From Kingdonia uniflora (Eukaryota; Streptophyta; Magnoliopsida; Ranunculales; Circaeasteraceae): a stretch of 64,000 nt of DNA. Both the position numbers and the translations under genes were made by a program. Positions within the stretch are counted from its first letter, which is position 1. Each line of letters opens with the position of its first letter. Of the stretch, positions 35,178-46,440 are shown in pieces. Below the pieces are notes generated by a model that saw only the letters and a list, made by a program, of their open reading frames with translations, made no database searches and had not been told where the DNA came from. Where the stretch lies: contig JACGCM010002399.1 in the NCBI GenBank assembly GCA_014058105.1, forward strand, positions 1,650,289 to 1,714,288, in the 5' to 3' direction.

Positions 35178-37142
35178 ATGGCGGAGGGTCCGAATGCTAC
35201 CGACCCCACCCAGGTCCTTGCTCTGCATGTGGCAGGACCACCTGTCAATCCCAGGCCCTTGAATACCGGAACGCGGTTGGACCAATTAGAGGAAAAGATG
35301 CAAGCTCTAAGTGGTATTATCAATCAAGTAACGTCTTTGGAGGAACGATTAGACGGGTTCTCAGACGATCAGGCCCATATGGGCGAACGTCTAATTACGC
35401 TAGAAGGAGTAGTTGAAGGGAATATGGCTACTCTTCTGGATCAGGTGGCTGAACTTTCTTCGAAGGTAAATCTCCTACTTAAGGTTGCTGAAAATGGTGA
35501 ACCAGCACCTTTGGGCGGCGGAATAGAACAGCCCAGGATCAAAGTCCCCGAACCCAAGGTATACGAGGGAACAAGGGATGCAAAGGAGGTTGAGAACTTC
35601 CTCTTTGATATGGAGACGTACTTCAATGTGGTCAGGCCTGATAGCGAAGGTGCAAAGGTGTCGATGGCAACCATGTACCTCGTCGATGATGCTAAACTAT
35701 GGTGGCGCACCAAGTATGATGATATCTAGTGCGGTCACTGTACTATTGGAACGTGGGATGACTTGAAGAAAGAGCTAAAGAATCAGTTCTTACCCGAGAA
35801 TGTTGAGTTCATTGCTCAGAGGAGTTTTAGGCAACTAAAGCAGACCGGCAACATCCGTGAGTATGTGAAGCGGTTCTCTGCTCTGGTGTTAGATATCTGC
35901 GACATGTCTGAAAAGGATAAGTTGTTTTGTTTCTTGGAAGGTCTGAAACCATGGTTCCAGAATGAATTGCAAAGGCAACAGGTTCAAGATTTGGCCTCCA
36001 CAATGACCTCTGCTGAGCGTATCAACGACTACACTCCTATGCAAGGTGAGCGTTGACCGGCTCAGTCTCAGTCTAGTTCCCAGTCACAATAAAGAATGGG
36101 ATCCTCCTATAATTATAATAAGGGCAAGAATGGGGGATACAAAGCTAGAAGTGGGGGAGACCAAGGTCAAGGCCAGAGCAGAAGTGGGGGAGAAACTACA
36201 GGTGGTGCCTCGAGTTCCAATACCGGGAGGGAGTACCATAGGCCACGTAACAATGGTGGCGCTTCCTCCTCGTCCAGGTTTCAAGGGCATCCTGGGAACT
36301 TAAAGTATTTTCTTTGTGGAAGGAATCACAAAGCTTATCAGTATCCTCAGAAGATGGCCCTGAATGCTCTAAGGGGATTGCAAGGAGACCAAGCCGATGA
36401 CACCACTCAGGGAAATGATAGCGGTGAAATTCATATAAGTTCTCTTTACTTGTGTAATACCGCGACCACTCAGTTGCCAGAGATTAATCCTAAGAAGGGA
36501 CTCATGTACGTGGACCTCAGTATTAATGGGTGGAGCACTTTGGCGATGGTCGATACAGGTGCTACCCATAGTTTTATCTCTATTCAAGAGGCGAACCGTT
36601 TGGGACTGCGTTTGGTGAAAGATTCTAGCCGGATGAAAGCTGTCAACTCTGCTGCGATACTGATATATGGTGTTGCCAAGTTGGTTCCAGTTAAGATGGG
36701 ATAGTGGTGTAGAAAAGTTAACCTTCTCGCAGTGACATTGGATGATTTCAAGATTATCTTGGGAATAGACTTTCTCCGCTACCATAAAGTAGTGCCGATG
36801 CCGTTCGTCAATTCCTTGGGGATTTTTGACGATAATCCCTCAATCATACAGATGTCAACGTATAGAGATGAGAGCAGACTCTTATCAGCTCTTCAGTTGG
36901 AGAAGGGACTGAAGCGATGGGAGTTGAGTTACCTTGCTACCTTACGGCTAAAGCCAGATGATCAGATTCACTGTGCCGTATCTACGGAAGTCTCCTGGGT
37001 GCTTACTGAGTTTAAGGATGTGATGCCAAAGGAACTTCCAAAGGTGTTACTTCCCCGGAGGCCTATCGATCATCAGATTGAGTTAGTCCCTAGAACCAAG
37101 TCTCCTGCCAAAAGACCATATAAAATGAGTCCGCCTGACTAG
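35178..37142 (+). pseudogene. Chromovirus gag and protease
   Basis: One frame starts at ATG 35178 (MAEGPNATDPTQVL). A coiled coil (LDQLEEKMQALSGIINQV) is followed by the gag core (PEPKVYEGTRDAKEVENFL, MATMYLVDDAKLWWRTKYDD, then FRQLKQTGNIREYVKRFSAL). The zinc knuckle near 36305-36345 reads YFLCGRNHKAYQYP, with two cysteines lost. The protease active site VDTGATHSFIS (about 36548-36580) is intact, followed by ILGIDFLRYHKVVP. Stops: TAG 35727, TGA 36054, TAA 36091, TAG 36702, TAG 37140. Because the frame survives across them, point mutation was the main damage. Confidence 0.88.
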
Positions 37143-38035
37143 CAGAGCTTTGGAAATAGCTAGATGGACTATTGGAATCAGGCTTTATTCGCTTCTCGAA
37201 GGAACCATATGGTGCCCCGGTCTTATTTTAGAAGAAACAAGATGAAAGTCTGCAATTATGTATCGACTATCGAGCCCTGAAGGTAACGGTGAAGAACAAG
37301 TATCCAATACCGCTCATTGCCGACTTATTCGACAAGCTTACATCTGCGAAGTACTTTTCTAAACTTGATTTGAGATCGGGTTACTATCAGGTCAGGATTG
37401 TTGCCGGGGATGAATCGAAGACGGCTTGTTCCACTCGGTATGGGGCATATGAATTTCTTGTCATGCCATTCGGCCTGACCAACGCTCTTGTAACTTTCTG
37501 TACTTTTGTGAATGAGCTCTTCTAGAAATATATCGACAAGTTTGTGGTGGTGTATCTGGATGATATTGTTATCTACAGCCGCACTATGGAAGAGCATCTT
37601 GAGCCTCTTCGCCTGGTATTCCAAGTCCTACGATAGAACCAGCTCTATGTAAAGTTGGAGAAATGCTCGTTTGCCTAGGAACAAATTATGTTTCTTGGAT
37701 ACATTATTGGTGGAGGACAGATCCGTATGAATATGGGGAAGGTCTGCGCTATTGAGGAGTGGAAAGCTCCTATAAAGGTTATAGACTTTGTTCCTTTCTT
37801 GGCCTCGTTAACTACTACCGCAAGTTCATCGAAGGATATTCGAAGACCCGCGATACCCCATATAGATCTTCTCAAGAAGGACTTATCTTGGTCATGGTCT
37901 GAGAAATGTCAGGCAGCCTTCTACGATCTGAAGTATGTGGTGATTAACAATCCAGTCTTAGCCTTGCCAGATATTACCAAGCCGTTTGAGGTACTTACCG
38001 ATGCGTCTGATTTTTCTATCAGCGGTGGCATATGA
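37143..38035 (+). pseudogene. Chromovirus reverse transcriptase
   Basis: A frame change near 37145-37160 leads to LLESGFIRFSKEPYGAPVLF, a stop (TAG 37229), then [20 protein letters not shown] and [33 protein letters not shown] precedes TAG 37523. The catalytic YLDD follows in [20 protein letters not shown] and is intact. Further TAG codons lie at 37634 and 37676, each where relatives have glutamine. It ends in FEVLTDASDFSISGG, the start of RNase H. Confidence 0.9.
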
Positions 38036-38438
38036 AAGCAGGAAGCTGGATGACACAGAGAGGAGGTATTCAGCCCAACAGAAGGAACTCCTAGCTATTG
38101 TGCATTGTCTGCGAGTATGGCGACACTATCTGATGGGAATGAAGGTTTTGGTGAAGACCGATAACAGTACGACAAGTCATTTCCTTACTCAAAAGAAGTT
38201 AACCTCGAAGCAGGCTCGTTGGCAAAATTTTCTAGCAGAGTTTAATTTAGAGCTCGAGCACAATCCAGGAAGGATGAACAATGTACCGGATGCGTTGAGC
38301 CGTAAAGCTGAACTAGCGGCCACCTCTATAGCCGCCGAACAGTCTCACTCTTATGTTACCAATACTCTCCAAGAAAGAATCTGCGAAGGGTTGGTAGTGG
38401 ATCCTCAGACCCAGGCCATCATTAACTTGGTAAAATAG
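38030..38438 (+). pseudogene. Chromovirus RNase H
   Basis: The upstream TDASDF segment is in another frame. A small deletion with frameshift near 38030 removed about eight residues before VAYESRKLDDTERRYSAQQK. ELLAIVHCLRVWRHYLMG, VKTDNSTTSHFLTQKKL and NPGRMNNVPDALSRKAEL complete the domain. The stop TAG 38436 follows NLVK, where relatives have Q. RNase H degrades the RNA strand during reverse transcription. Confidence 0.88.
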
Positions 38439-39560
38439 GGGAAGACAAATCAGTTTTGGGTAGAAGATGGTCCTTTATATACGAAGGTACAACGGATTTA
38501 TGTTCCTCGGTTTGCAAGACTCAGACGGGAGCTGATAAAGGAGTACCATGATACTCATTGAGCAGGCCATCCAGGTTGGCAAAGAACACTATCCTTGCTG
38601 CACAGAGGTTACCATTGGCCCAATGATCAAAACAAAGTGATGGAGCATACGCGGACTTGTCACATTTTCTAGCAAGACAAAGTGGATTGTGACTTGCTGC
38701 TGGGAGAGCTTGAACCACTTCCTGTACCAACACGACCTTGGGAAAGCATCTCTTTGGACTTTATCTTTGGGTTACCTAAGACTAAAGGATATGATTCCAT
38801 ACTCGTGATCATTGACAGATTCTCTAAGTATGCGACGTTCATTCCAGCCCCGATTATTTGCACGACAGATAAAGCAGCGCATCTCTTTGTGAAGCACGTT
38901 GTTATGTATTGGGGCGTGCTGCGGGACATTGTCAGTGACAGAGATCCAAGATTTACTGGGAAATTTTGGAGGAAAGTGTTCAAATTACTAGGATCCACTC
39001 TCAACTTCTCAACCAGTAACCACCCGCAGTCAGATGGTCAGACTGAACTCTTTAATACAATGTTGGAAGAATACCTCCGGCACTTCGTCAGGGCGAACAA
39101 GAAGAACTGGGCCGAACTCCTGGATGTAGCACAGTTTTGCTTTAATCTACAGAAGAGTTCCTCAACCAACAAAAGTCCCTCTGAGATACTATTGGTATAA
39201 CAGCTCCCCACACCGCTCACGGTGGTCTCCGGTTACAAAGGAAGCGTTCCGAGTGCCTACCAGTTTGCAAGAGAATGGCAGAGAAATACTGATATTTTTC
39301 AGGCCTATTTTGAAAAAGCGTCTGCCAGAATGAAGAAGTGGACAGATCAGAAGAGACGACCAGATCCTTTCCAAGTGGGAGACCTTGTTCTGATCAAGAA
39401 ATCTCACCTCAAGCATCGAGGTAACAAAGTACACCAAGGCCTGGTACCCAAGTATATCGGTCTAATGCCGATCATTGGCAAAGTTGGGAAGGTTTCTTAC
39501 AAGCTTCAGCTGCCACACCACCTTCGTTTCATCCATCCAGTGTTCCATGCCAGTCCCTAA
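38439..39560 (+). pseudogene. Chromovirus integrase
   Basis: Zinc-binding part: HPGWQRTLSLLHRGYHW, then TRTCHIF where CxxC is expected, with TAG at 38670. Catalytic core: ISLDFIFGLPKTKGYDSILV (first Asp), IVSDRDPRFTGKFWRKVF (second Asp), NTMLEEYLRHFVRANKKNWA (Glu), all three present. C-terminal part: QVGDLVLIKKSHLKHRG and LRFIHPVFHASP. There is a stop TAA at 39198, and the frame ends at 39560 by a 1-nt loss before the chromodomain. Confidence 0.9.
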
Positions 39561-39880
39561 AGCCTTACCACCAAGACAAGGAAGTTCCAAGCAGAAGTAC
39601 CGTCAGGCTTCAGGTTCCTCACAAGCCAGTCAACCCTGTCCAAGTTCCAGAGAGGGTTCTTGCGTACAAGGTAACCCATGTTGACCCGGACACCAAGGAG
39701 GAAGTCTACGAGTACCTAGTAAAGTGGAAGGACCTACCAGAAATAGAGGCCAGTTGGGAGCACCAAGATTCTCATCTCCTTCTGGTCCGACTCAGGAAGA
39801 TTGAGGTCAAGCAAGAGAGGAAAGAGAGCAGGCAGAGGTGGAAGAAGAAAAAGAAATCGACGAAGGCGTCTCCAAGCTAA
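39561..39880 (+). pseudogene. Chromovirus chromodomain
   Basis: In the frame after the 39560 shift: VLAYKVTHVDPDTKEEVYEY, then LVKWKDLPEIEASWEHQDSH, followed by a Lys/Arg-rich tail ending at TAA 39878. Aromatic cage residues of canonical chromodomains are only partly present (Y, W, W). The tail is very basic. Confidence 0.85.
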
Positions 39881-39891
39881 GTGGGAGAGAG

Positions 39892-40315
39892 TGTGACGCC
39901 TTGGTCCGATCAAGCCCAAATTTTGTACAGAGTAGCTTTATGATGTAATAAAGCCATGTATAAATTTTTATTTATTTTGTAAAGCTTAGGTTAGGCAAAA
40001 GGGGGAGTACGCTTCGTCTCCAACTTTGATGTTTCCTTTTGGTTCTTAGTCATTTACTTAGTAGCTATATATGTAGAGGACTTGACTCCGATACATCCAA
40101 GAAGGAAAAAAAGCTTTGTAATTTGTTGTTGATAAATGAATGAAATGATGCTTTTAAAGACCCTTTGTATAGTGTTTGTGTTGTTTTAATTTGATGCGAG
40201 CTTATGTGATATTGTGTTCTTAAGACGATTGAAAAAAAACGAATAATTAGGCTTACTTGAGGCAGGTGCCTCGAGTGCCGTACGTACCAAGCTTGTGCTA
40301 AGTTGGTCCGTGTCA
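39892..40315 (+). repeat. 3' LTR of chromovirus
   Basis: 424 bp, TGTGACGCCTTGG to GTGTCA, preceded by the purine tract AAGTGGGAGAGAG. It is followed by ACTAG. Confidence 0.9.
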
Positions 40316-40589
40316 ACTAGTGCAGCGAACTAAATAGAGCGTACGTATATCTACAACATATCTGGCTGAAAGTTGAGAGCACTTGAGGAAAGATTCGCGG
40401 ATTTTGCATCAACCTTGGCCCCAAGGCCCCAACAGAGTACCGAATACTCCCCAACTCCAAAGTAATCCAATAGGCCCAGCCCAACTAACACATTGGCGCC
40501 TTTTCAGTTTTCAAGGCAAACGCATATATATTTGTACTTTTGGCACTTACAGTCCAATGCTCTTCTTCTCTTCTTCTTCTTCTCTAATG
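40316..40589 (+). other. Presumed 5' flank of the DUF7903-like gene
   Basis: It includes a pyrimidine-rich leader (CTTCTTCTCTTCTTC) just before the ATG at 40590. CATATATATTTG near 40522 might be a TATA element. The chromovirus LTR ends only 275 bp upstream of the start codon. Confidence 0.4.
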
Positions 40590-43481
40590 GTCTATATCCC
40601 TTCCCACAAGCGACACTCAAAGGAACAAGAGAGATCACCTTCACTTCAACCTGCATTTTTTCCTCTTAAGCATCAGAGAAACTCAAATAAAGATGGAAGG
40701 AAGAATCCTCAAGTTCGACGTATCTTTGCTAGAGATATTAGCTTTAACAAATGGTTTATATTTTGCTCAACTGATGATGATGATCAGCTCTGTGGCCCGA
40801 TATCTCTCAAGCTGGTATCGCTTAAGTAATGTCCCCCATGGGTTGCTGAATAAAGGAAGGAATCATTCGTTTTGGTGTTTAATAATCACCCATCTACAAA
40901 AGGTACAATATATAGTTACGCATATTCTGGTTGTTTACATTAGGGATAATTTTGCATTTGAGGATATGGAGTGATATTTATTATTATTGTGTTTTTGTTA
41001 TGCAGATGTGAGTTGTATGAAGATTCCACCATGGGTTCATATAGCTGAGAAGATACAATTGAATTTACTAGCGTCTATTGAGCAGTTGAGAAGCGAAATG
41101 TGTTCGGGAGAGTGCCAAGAAGTATTGAAGCCTGTTTTTGTTGCGAGGTTTGGTAAAGTTCTTTTTCATGGGTAAGTTTTCTTGTTTCTTAATTTTGGAT
41201 TTTGAAATACTAAATGGTTAGAATGTGATTGCATATGTTATTGTTGGTTTTGAAATCTTCCATTGAAGGCGCTTAGCCGTGTTTCTATTTGAAGCTTCAT
41301 TCATAATAAACAAAGATGTTATGCTAAAAGAATACCCTGATTAAATACCCCACAAGGGGAGTCTATTCTGATATGATTATCTCTACTCTTAATTGAACTA
41401 ATCGAGATAAATTGACTTATGTCATGATATTTATATGGATATTAAACTTAAGTCTCGCTGTCTAGCAAAAAAGTAATTTTAGTCCTCAATTTACAGTTTG
41501 ACCCAGACTGCAGTTGACCCAGTTCAAATCTGGCGATTGTTTGACAAACACTAAAATACCTTTATGTTCAACACGTGCAAATTACGTGAGATGCTGTTTA
41601 AATTTCAAAATTGTTGACACGTGTCATTCATTTGTTGGTTCTAAATCAAACTTGAAAATTGGATCGTCCAATTAATGCACGGTAAGTATCCTGAGGCTGT
41701 GTTTTATTATTTAATTTTTTTTTAAATTTAAATTCAAAAATGGCAAAGTTACCTTTAATATTTGTTGATTTGGGTCAAATGCAGTCAATTGCAGTTGACC
41801 TGGGTCAAGCTACAAATCGAGGACTAAGATTGTTTTTTTGCTAAACAACGGGACTCAAGTCTAATATCCGTATAAACATCAGGACTTGAGTAAAAAAAAA
41901 CCCTGGAATAACTGTAGTGTTCTTACTGATGAATAGAGAAATAACGTGAATCTGGTTTGCAATGTCTGCAAATAAGAAGAAAAAATGCCTGTTGGGTTAT
42001 TCTCGTTAAAGGAATTAGTTCTGGTTATACTCAGTAAAAAGTCGGGTAATTCATTAAGTAGAAAGAGAGAGATTGTTCAGAGAAATGGTATTATAACCTT
42101 GCTTTTTCTAAATTCGGCATTCATTTGATGCAGGAGCCCTTCTACCGCTATAAATACTATTACCAAGAATTCCGGTGTTGAAGCAGCTTTGGATCAAGTG
42201 AATCGATCATTTCATACGACTATGCCTAGCTCGTAGGTGGAATATATTCTCCGTGGGGTTGTCCCAAAAATTGCAGTTGATTTCAATGAGGAGAAAGAGT
42301 TATATTATGTGAAGGTGTTTATCTCACTTACCGCTTCTGATTTCTACTTAATTTAGCGATGCTATTATGATTATTACACAGTAGTGAAATATTTTCTAAT
42401 TTAATATAGGTCATCGAAAAAAATCGATCAGATTCAAATATTTTCTAAGTTAGTCGAGAGCTTGAACTCGATAAGGCAAGTGTTATATTCACCATCAAGT
42501 ACTAATATCCATTACCAGATTTATGTTCGGTCCATTAAACTGTATTTTCTCTTATGTTACAGGTGAAAGTTAGCCGAACCCGTCGCCTGGTAATGGACAT
42601 ATCATGCCTCAATAGGAATCTCGACCTTAGGCTGATGTTATCTACAAATAAGATCTTGACGACTGCGAGCTCGTATTTGCTGTGTTTAGTAAGTATCCTG
42701 GACTAGAGTTCAACTATTAAGTCCCATTTTTTTTTTCTTCCTGTAAACGCATACTGCGGTGTAGGCAACACTCCTACCACCAGGGGATTAGACCCCTCTC
42801 TCTTGGAATCATTTTCAGAGGCAATTTTTACATCTATTCTGATGTATCATACATTTACTTGCCGACTGATAGACACATGTTATCATGATGTTCTTATATT
42901 TTTTTTGTCCAGGATGATGACATGCACAGCTTAAGAAAGTTGATAAAATCTGCAATTATTGATCCTGAAGTGGAGGGAGGGCTGAGATGGCCTTTTGGAA
43001 ATGAGTCTTTGGGTGAGAGATATTCTGTTTTTGGGGTTTGTCACACTACTAAAGTTAGGCATGCAGATCGATTTGATTTCAGGACTTCATTTAGGGAAGT
43101 TTCAGGGGAAGTTAGTTTGAACATGATCGGAATCACTAGGCAGATAGAGGTAACTGTTTATTTACTCCATAATTTGTTATAGATATAGTATCATATAACC
43201 AAAAGTTATTATGTGGTAGAACTTCGAAGTTCCTGTACCATTTTCACAAAATAATACAAAACACTGTCTAAATTCTGAAAATTATGATGGGTTTATACAT
43301 TCTTCTGGGAAAAAAAACACTGCTGATGGGTTTTCTTAGTACAGTTCTGGGTTAATCTCCCGCTTGATAATGCTGCATGACCTTCCTTTCTCACGTTTTG
43401 TAGGATCGCAGTTTGGAACCAAGCCTCGTAATGTTCATGCTTCGTGATAACCTCAAAGTTATATGGGATAATTTTCTATGA
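40590..43481 (+). pseudogene. DUF7903-like gene, six exons (copy B), disrupted
   Basis: My model has exons 40590-40902, 41006-41171, 42134-42314, 42563-42688, 42913-43149 and 43404-43481. They sum to 1101 nt, an exact multiple of three with consistent phases, giving 366 residues. The N-terminus is MVYIPSHKRHSKEQERS. The family signature M(A)YIPxHKRHSK is typical of plant DUF7903 proteins (by eye). Later blocks: RRIFARDISFNKWFIF, PPWVHIAEKIQLNLLASIEQ, VARFGKVLFHG, VEYILRGVVPKIAVDFNEEK, SRTRRLVMDISCLNRNLDL, DDDMHSLRKLIKSAIID, RHADRFDFRTSFREVSGEVS and LRDNLKVIWDNFL. Three in-frame stops occur: TAA 40827, TAA 40851 and TAG 42234. Exon 5 lacks about nine residues seen in copy A. The donor after exon 3 (GTGTTT) is weak. 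The stops make this a pseudogene unless the sequence has errors. Function unknown. Confidence 0.78.
41410..41895. mobile_element. Foldback element with ~95-bp inverted repeats
   Basis: It lies in intron 2. The left arm (about 41418-41520: GGATATTAAACTTAAGTC, TTTTAGTCCTCAATTTAC, GTTTGACCCAG) is the approximate reverse complement of the right arm (about 41790-41890: GGACTCAAGTCTAATATCC, ATCGAGGACTAAGA, TGACCTGGGTCAA). There is no ORF between them. The repeat length and AT-rich centre suggest a MITE or foldback element. Exact ends and target duplication were not resolved. Confidence 0.75.
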
Positions 43482-44176
43482 TGTGACAGCCCTCTTACAT
43501 GAAGACTACGAGCCGCACTGTTTTTGTAAATGATAGTCTAAAACTTACTATCGACGTTTACTAGTATTTTGAGGATATGTTTTTTCTGCCAAATTTTTGT
43601 ATCTTTTGAGCAATGTGGATATCTTGATTTTAGTCATGGTTGAACGACATGTATGTTTCTTTAGTGAAATACATCAATGGGCGGCTAAAGCACTTAGTTA
43701 TCTTTAATTCACTGCAGGAAATGATGTTTATCAGGAAATCTTGTTCAAGCACTTGGTTATATTGCTGCACAAGGATTCTATTTTGACACAATTAAGTTAA
43801 AACTTCTCGAAGCCGTGACAGTTAAACAATGTGTACTGATTGTAGTTACTAGTGTTGCTGCACGCCCGTCCAGGCGTGATTTGCGCGCTTACTATGGCAT
43901 ACGTTGCGTGGTTACTAACATCTAAAGCAAATTTTTTTAATTTATCGCTTAGTAAAAAGAAATTGCATTGAGAAGCCACCCTCTCTAAATCATTATTTTT
44001 TCCACTGTATCTCAAGTTAAGGTTTTCATACGGGAAATATGGACACCAGAGTTCACTTTAATACTAAAATATAGTAAATGAGTTCCCATGATGGTCTCAT
44101 TTTAAATCGAATCTGAAATGTACTCCTTTGAATCTCTTTTGCCATGATTCATGCAGCCAAAATTTTGACAACTAAT
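43482..44176. other. 3' flank of the DUF7903-like gene
   Basis: The first about 260 bp are still alignable with 954-1115 (for example TGATGTTTATCAGGAA), with an insertion in this copy. The remainder shows no gene. Confidence 0.6.
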
Positions 44177-44575
44177 TTATCTGCTGTGTACCCCCATGAA
44201 TGCATAAACCAAGTTCTTTACGGGCATTTTATCAAACACACCTTCGCCATCTCCACAATCATAGCCAACTAACATTCCTCTCCGACATCCTCTCAACGCA
44301 TTCATCTCCCTCACGTTCGAATACCCATTCAAAACCATATTCCAATTCACAATATCTCTCTTAAGCATCTCATCGAACAATTTTTCTCACTTGTCTGAAA
44401 TTCCCATATTTCACTAAACCCATAACCATCAAATTCCGCGACACAACATCCCGTCACTTGTTCTCTCATCGACCCAAAGCACAACTGCAACATCAAGGCC
44501 ACTGTAGTAGCATATTTCCCAGATTCAACAAAGAGAAGCCAAATGAGCTTAGTCGAAGACTTTCCATCATTCAAG
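44177..44575 (-). pseudogene. PPR gene fragment
   Basis: Minus-strand sequence reads MFDEMLKRDIVNWNMVLNGY (a typical plant pentatricopeptide motif) and, further on, GEGVFDKMPVKNLVYAF, with an upstream segment in another frame (VESGKYATTVALMLQLCFG). At least two repeats can be traced, with frameshifts. PPR proteins bind organellar RNA. This is only a short remnant and no start, targeting peptide or further repeats are seen. Confidence 0.7.
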
Positions 44576-44699
44576 AAGATGTCATGTCTACGACCACAGT
44601 TCTCGACCTACTAAAAGTAGTCGTTATGCTTGGTCAAATAGAGCCGTTGGGAGATCCACGAAGTTCGCCCATTACCCCAAAATAGGAAACTGTTTTTCT

Positions 44700-44979
44700 T
44701 TTTGTAATTAAAATGCATGTATATACCATAGATACAGGCAGAGAATGTGTTATTCTAATCCACAACTCTACTATTCACTTATTCTAACTTTCTTACCAAA
44801 CAACAATTGTAATAACTAGCAACTTATTGAATTTTTTATCAGAACCCTCATCGAGGTCGTAGTTTTTCTCAGCCTTTACTGAGTTTCTACGTAAAATACT
44901 GTGTGCTTAAGCTTATTATTGCATAATCCTTATTATAAGTATTGACGAAGATTATCCTCCCAAAAAACACGCCATTATA
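44700..44979 (+). repeat. 5' LTR (3' portion) of Tat2
   Basis: The end CGCCATTATA parallels CCATTACA of Tat copy 1, as does the block CATCGAGGTCGTAGTTTTT (compare CTCGAGGTCGTGGTTTTTT). The start is not defined. Confidence 0.6.
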
Positions 44980-44981
44980 AT

Positions 44982-44998
44982 TGGCACCGTCTGTGGGA
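44982..44998 (+). other. Tat2 primer binding site
   Basis: TGGCACCGTCTGTGGGA is the Tat-type site with one change from TGGCGCC. Confidence 0.8.
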
Positions 44999-45039
44999 AT
45001 ACAACACTTTTCTTTACCACCTGTGATCTAAAACCATCC

Positions 45040-46440
45040 GATGACAAACATGAATCTCTGAAGTGCCTCTAGTACACTGAGAAACCACAAGATCAACCCA
45101 ATACTAGAAACAGTCGATCTACACAGTACCGTGATCAAACTTCAGAAACAAATAGAGTCTGATTGAGTCCAAAGGCTTGAAGATCAGCGAATCCACGCCT
45201 AAGCTTTTAAAGTTGAAAGAGACGAAAGGAAAAAGGCCTTGAACCCAGAGTCGGACACAACAGAAAGAAATGGAATATTTACGAAGAAATCAAGATCGGC
45301 TCACTGGCCGTCAAGCGTCACCTCCTCAAGCCCGAAGTGAACATCACTCCAGGGCGACCTAGAGAGAAAACCAGCCGAGGGAGGAACGAATTCGAACTTC
45401 TCGATCCAGATTGAGAAATCCTGACAAGGCTTCTCGACATTTTGGACTCACATCCTCAGCATCGACAACTCTAGGAAGTCGGCGTACACGCCACCAATCT
45501 CCTCCACTACCGATGAGACGACCAGTGAGAGGCAGGCTGGGACCCGAAGGACAAGGAGACTTTGATTCACTGGTTACAGCCGCACCGAATCCTCCACCAC
45601 AATTTATCACCTTTGATGACCTAAACAATAGGATCCAAGCCATAAACTCTAACATCCCAGGCCGAAGATCTGTTCTCAATAGAATTAAAACAAATCCTAT
45701 TTCTCCTTATCTTGAAGTCATGCCCATTCTAGAAAATTCCCACATGCCAAAATTTAATAAGTATGCAGGCCTCACTGACCCTCTCACCCACGTCTGACAC
45801 TTCAAAGCTGCAGCTGGATTGTACTCCAAACTCGATCACATGCTATACATATTATTTAACATGAGCCTAAAGGAAAAACCTCTTAGGTGGGTTCTATACT
45901 ATTCCCGAAGGCTCTATCACTACATTCAGCCAATTGCAGCGCCTCTTCGAATCAAATTATATTCATGCTAAGGAGCGAGAAATAACTGTGGATTCATTAT
46001 TCTTCTTCGAGCAAGGTGCGAAAGAAACCTTAACGAGTTTTTATAAGCGTTTCATGCAGGAGATACAAAAAATTAAGAATTAAGATCTTAAGGTTGTCGC
46101 TCTCTAGCATTAACCTCAACACTACACATCGACTCCAAAGTTCGAGATGAGCTTACCTTGCACAAGCCCAAAGCGGTGACAAAAATGATCGATGTTGTTA
46201 ATAACTACATCAAATTGTAATGATCCAAAAAGGATAAGATGAAAAAATCCTCAGTCATCCACTCCAATGAAGCATTTTCATCGCCTCATCCGAAGTCGGC
46301 CAACAACGGAATCCCCAAGCAACGTGGAAGAAATACCGATAATGTCAGGAAGAGAGATGGAAAGCCAGACATACCCTTCCCATTCTTGCCTTCTATGACA
46401 ACCACACTCTCTACTATCTTAATACAATAAAGAGAGACGA
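45040..46440 (+). pseudogene. Tat2 gag
   Basis: An N-terminal Arg-rich stretch (45411-45797) ends in MPKFNKYAGLTDPLTHV, the start of the gag core. After a stop, FKAAAGLYSKLDHMLYILF and, in other frames, LFESNYIHAKEREITVDSLF and LTSFYKRFMQEIQKIKN follow. The order and motifs parallel the gag at 3603-4976 (NPKEHIQQYRDSL, FIKTYAHNKDKEEN). It is more damaged by indels than copy 1. Confidence 0.75.

Larger units (their letters stand above)
34708..40315 (+). mobile_element. Chromodomain Ty3/gypsy element (chromovirus)
   Basis: LTR (34708-35132), primer site, gag, protease, RT, RNase H, integrase, chromodomain, LTR (39892-40315). The 5' LTR is also the 3' LTR of the partial copy at 33385-34707, so the two form an LTR-sharing tandem. 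ACTAG follows the last LTR but has no partner before 34708, as expected for a tandem. Frameshifts and stops are present, but domains are well preserved. It appears younger than the Tat copies. The LTRs differ at roughly 1 in 20 sites by eye. Confidence 0.92.

Noticed and set aside
36369..36785. 138-codon minus-strand ORF in chromovirus gag/protease
   Set aside because: The plus strand has an intact DTG protease motif at the same place. The minus ORF is a shadow.
40693..40974. Alternative exon 1 frame starting MEGRILKFDVSLLEI
   Set aside because: A GTAATG donor would join it in frame to exon 2. However, the overlapping frame starting MVYIPSHKRHSK matches the family signature and joins exon 2 with correct phase at 40902, so this frame is a shadow.
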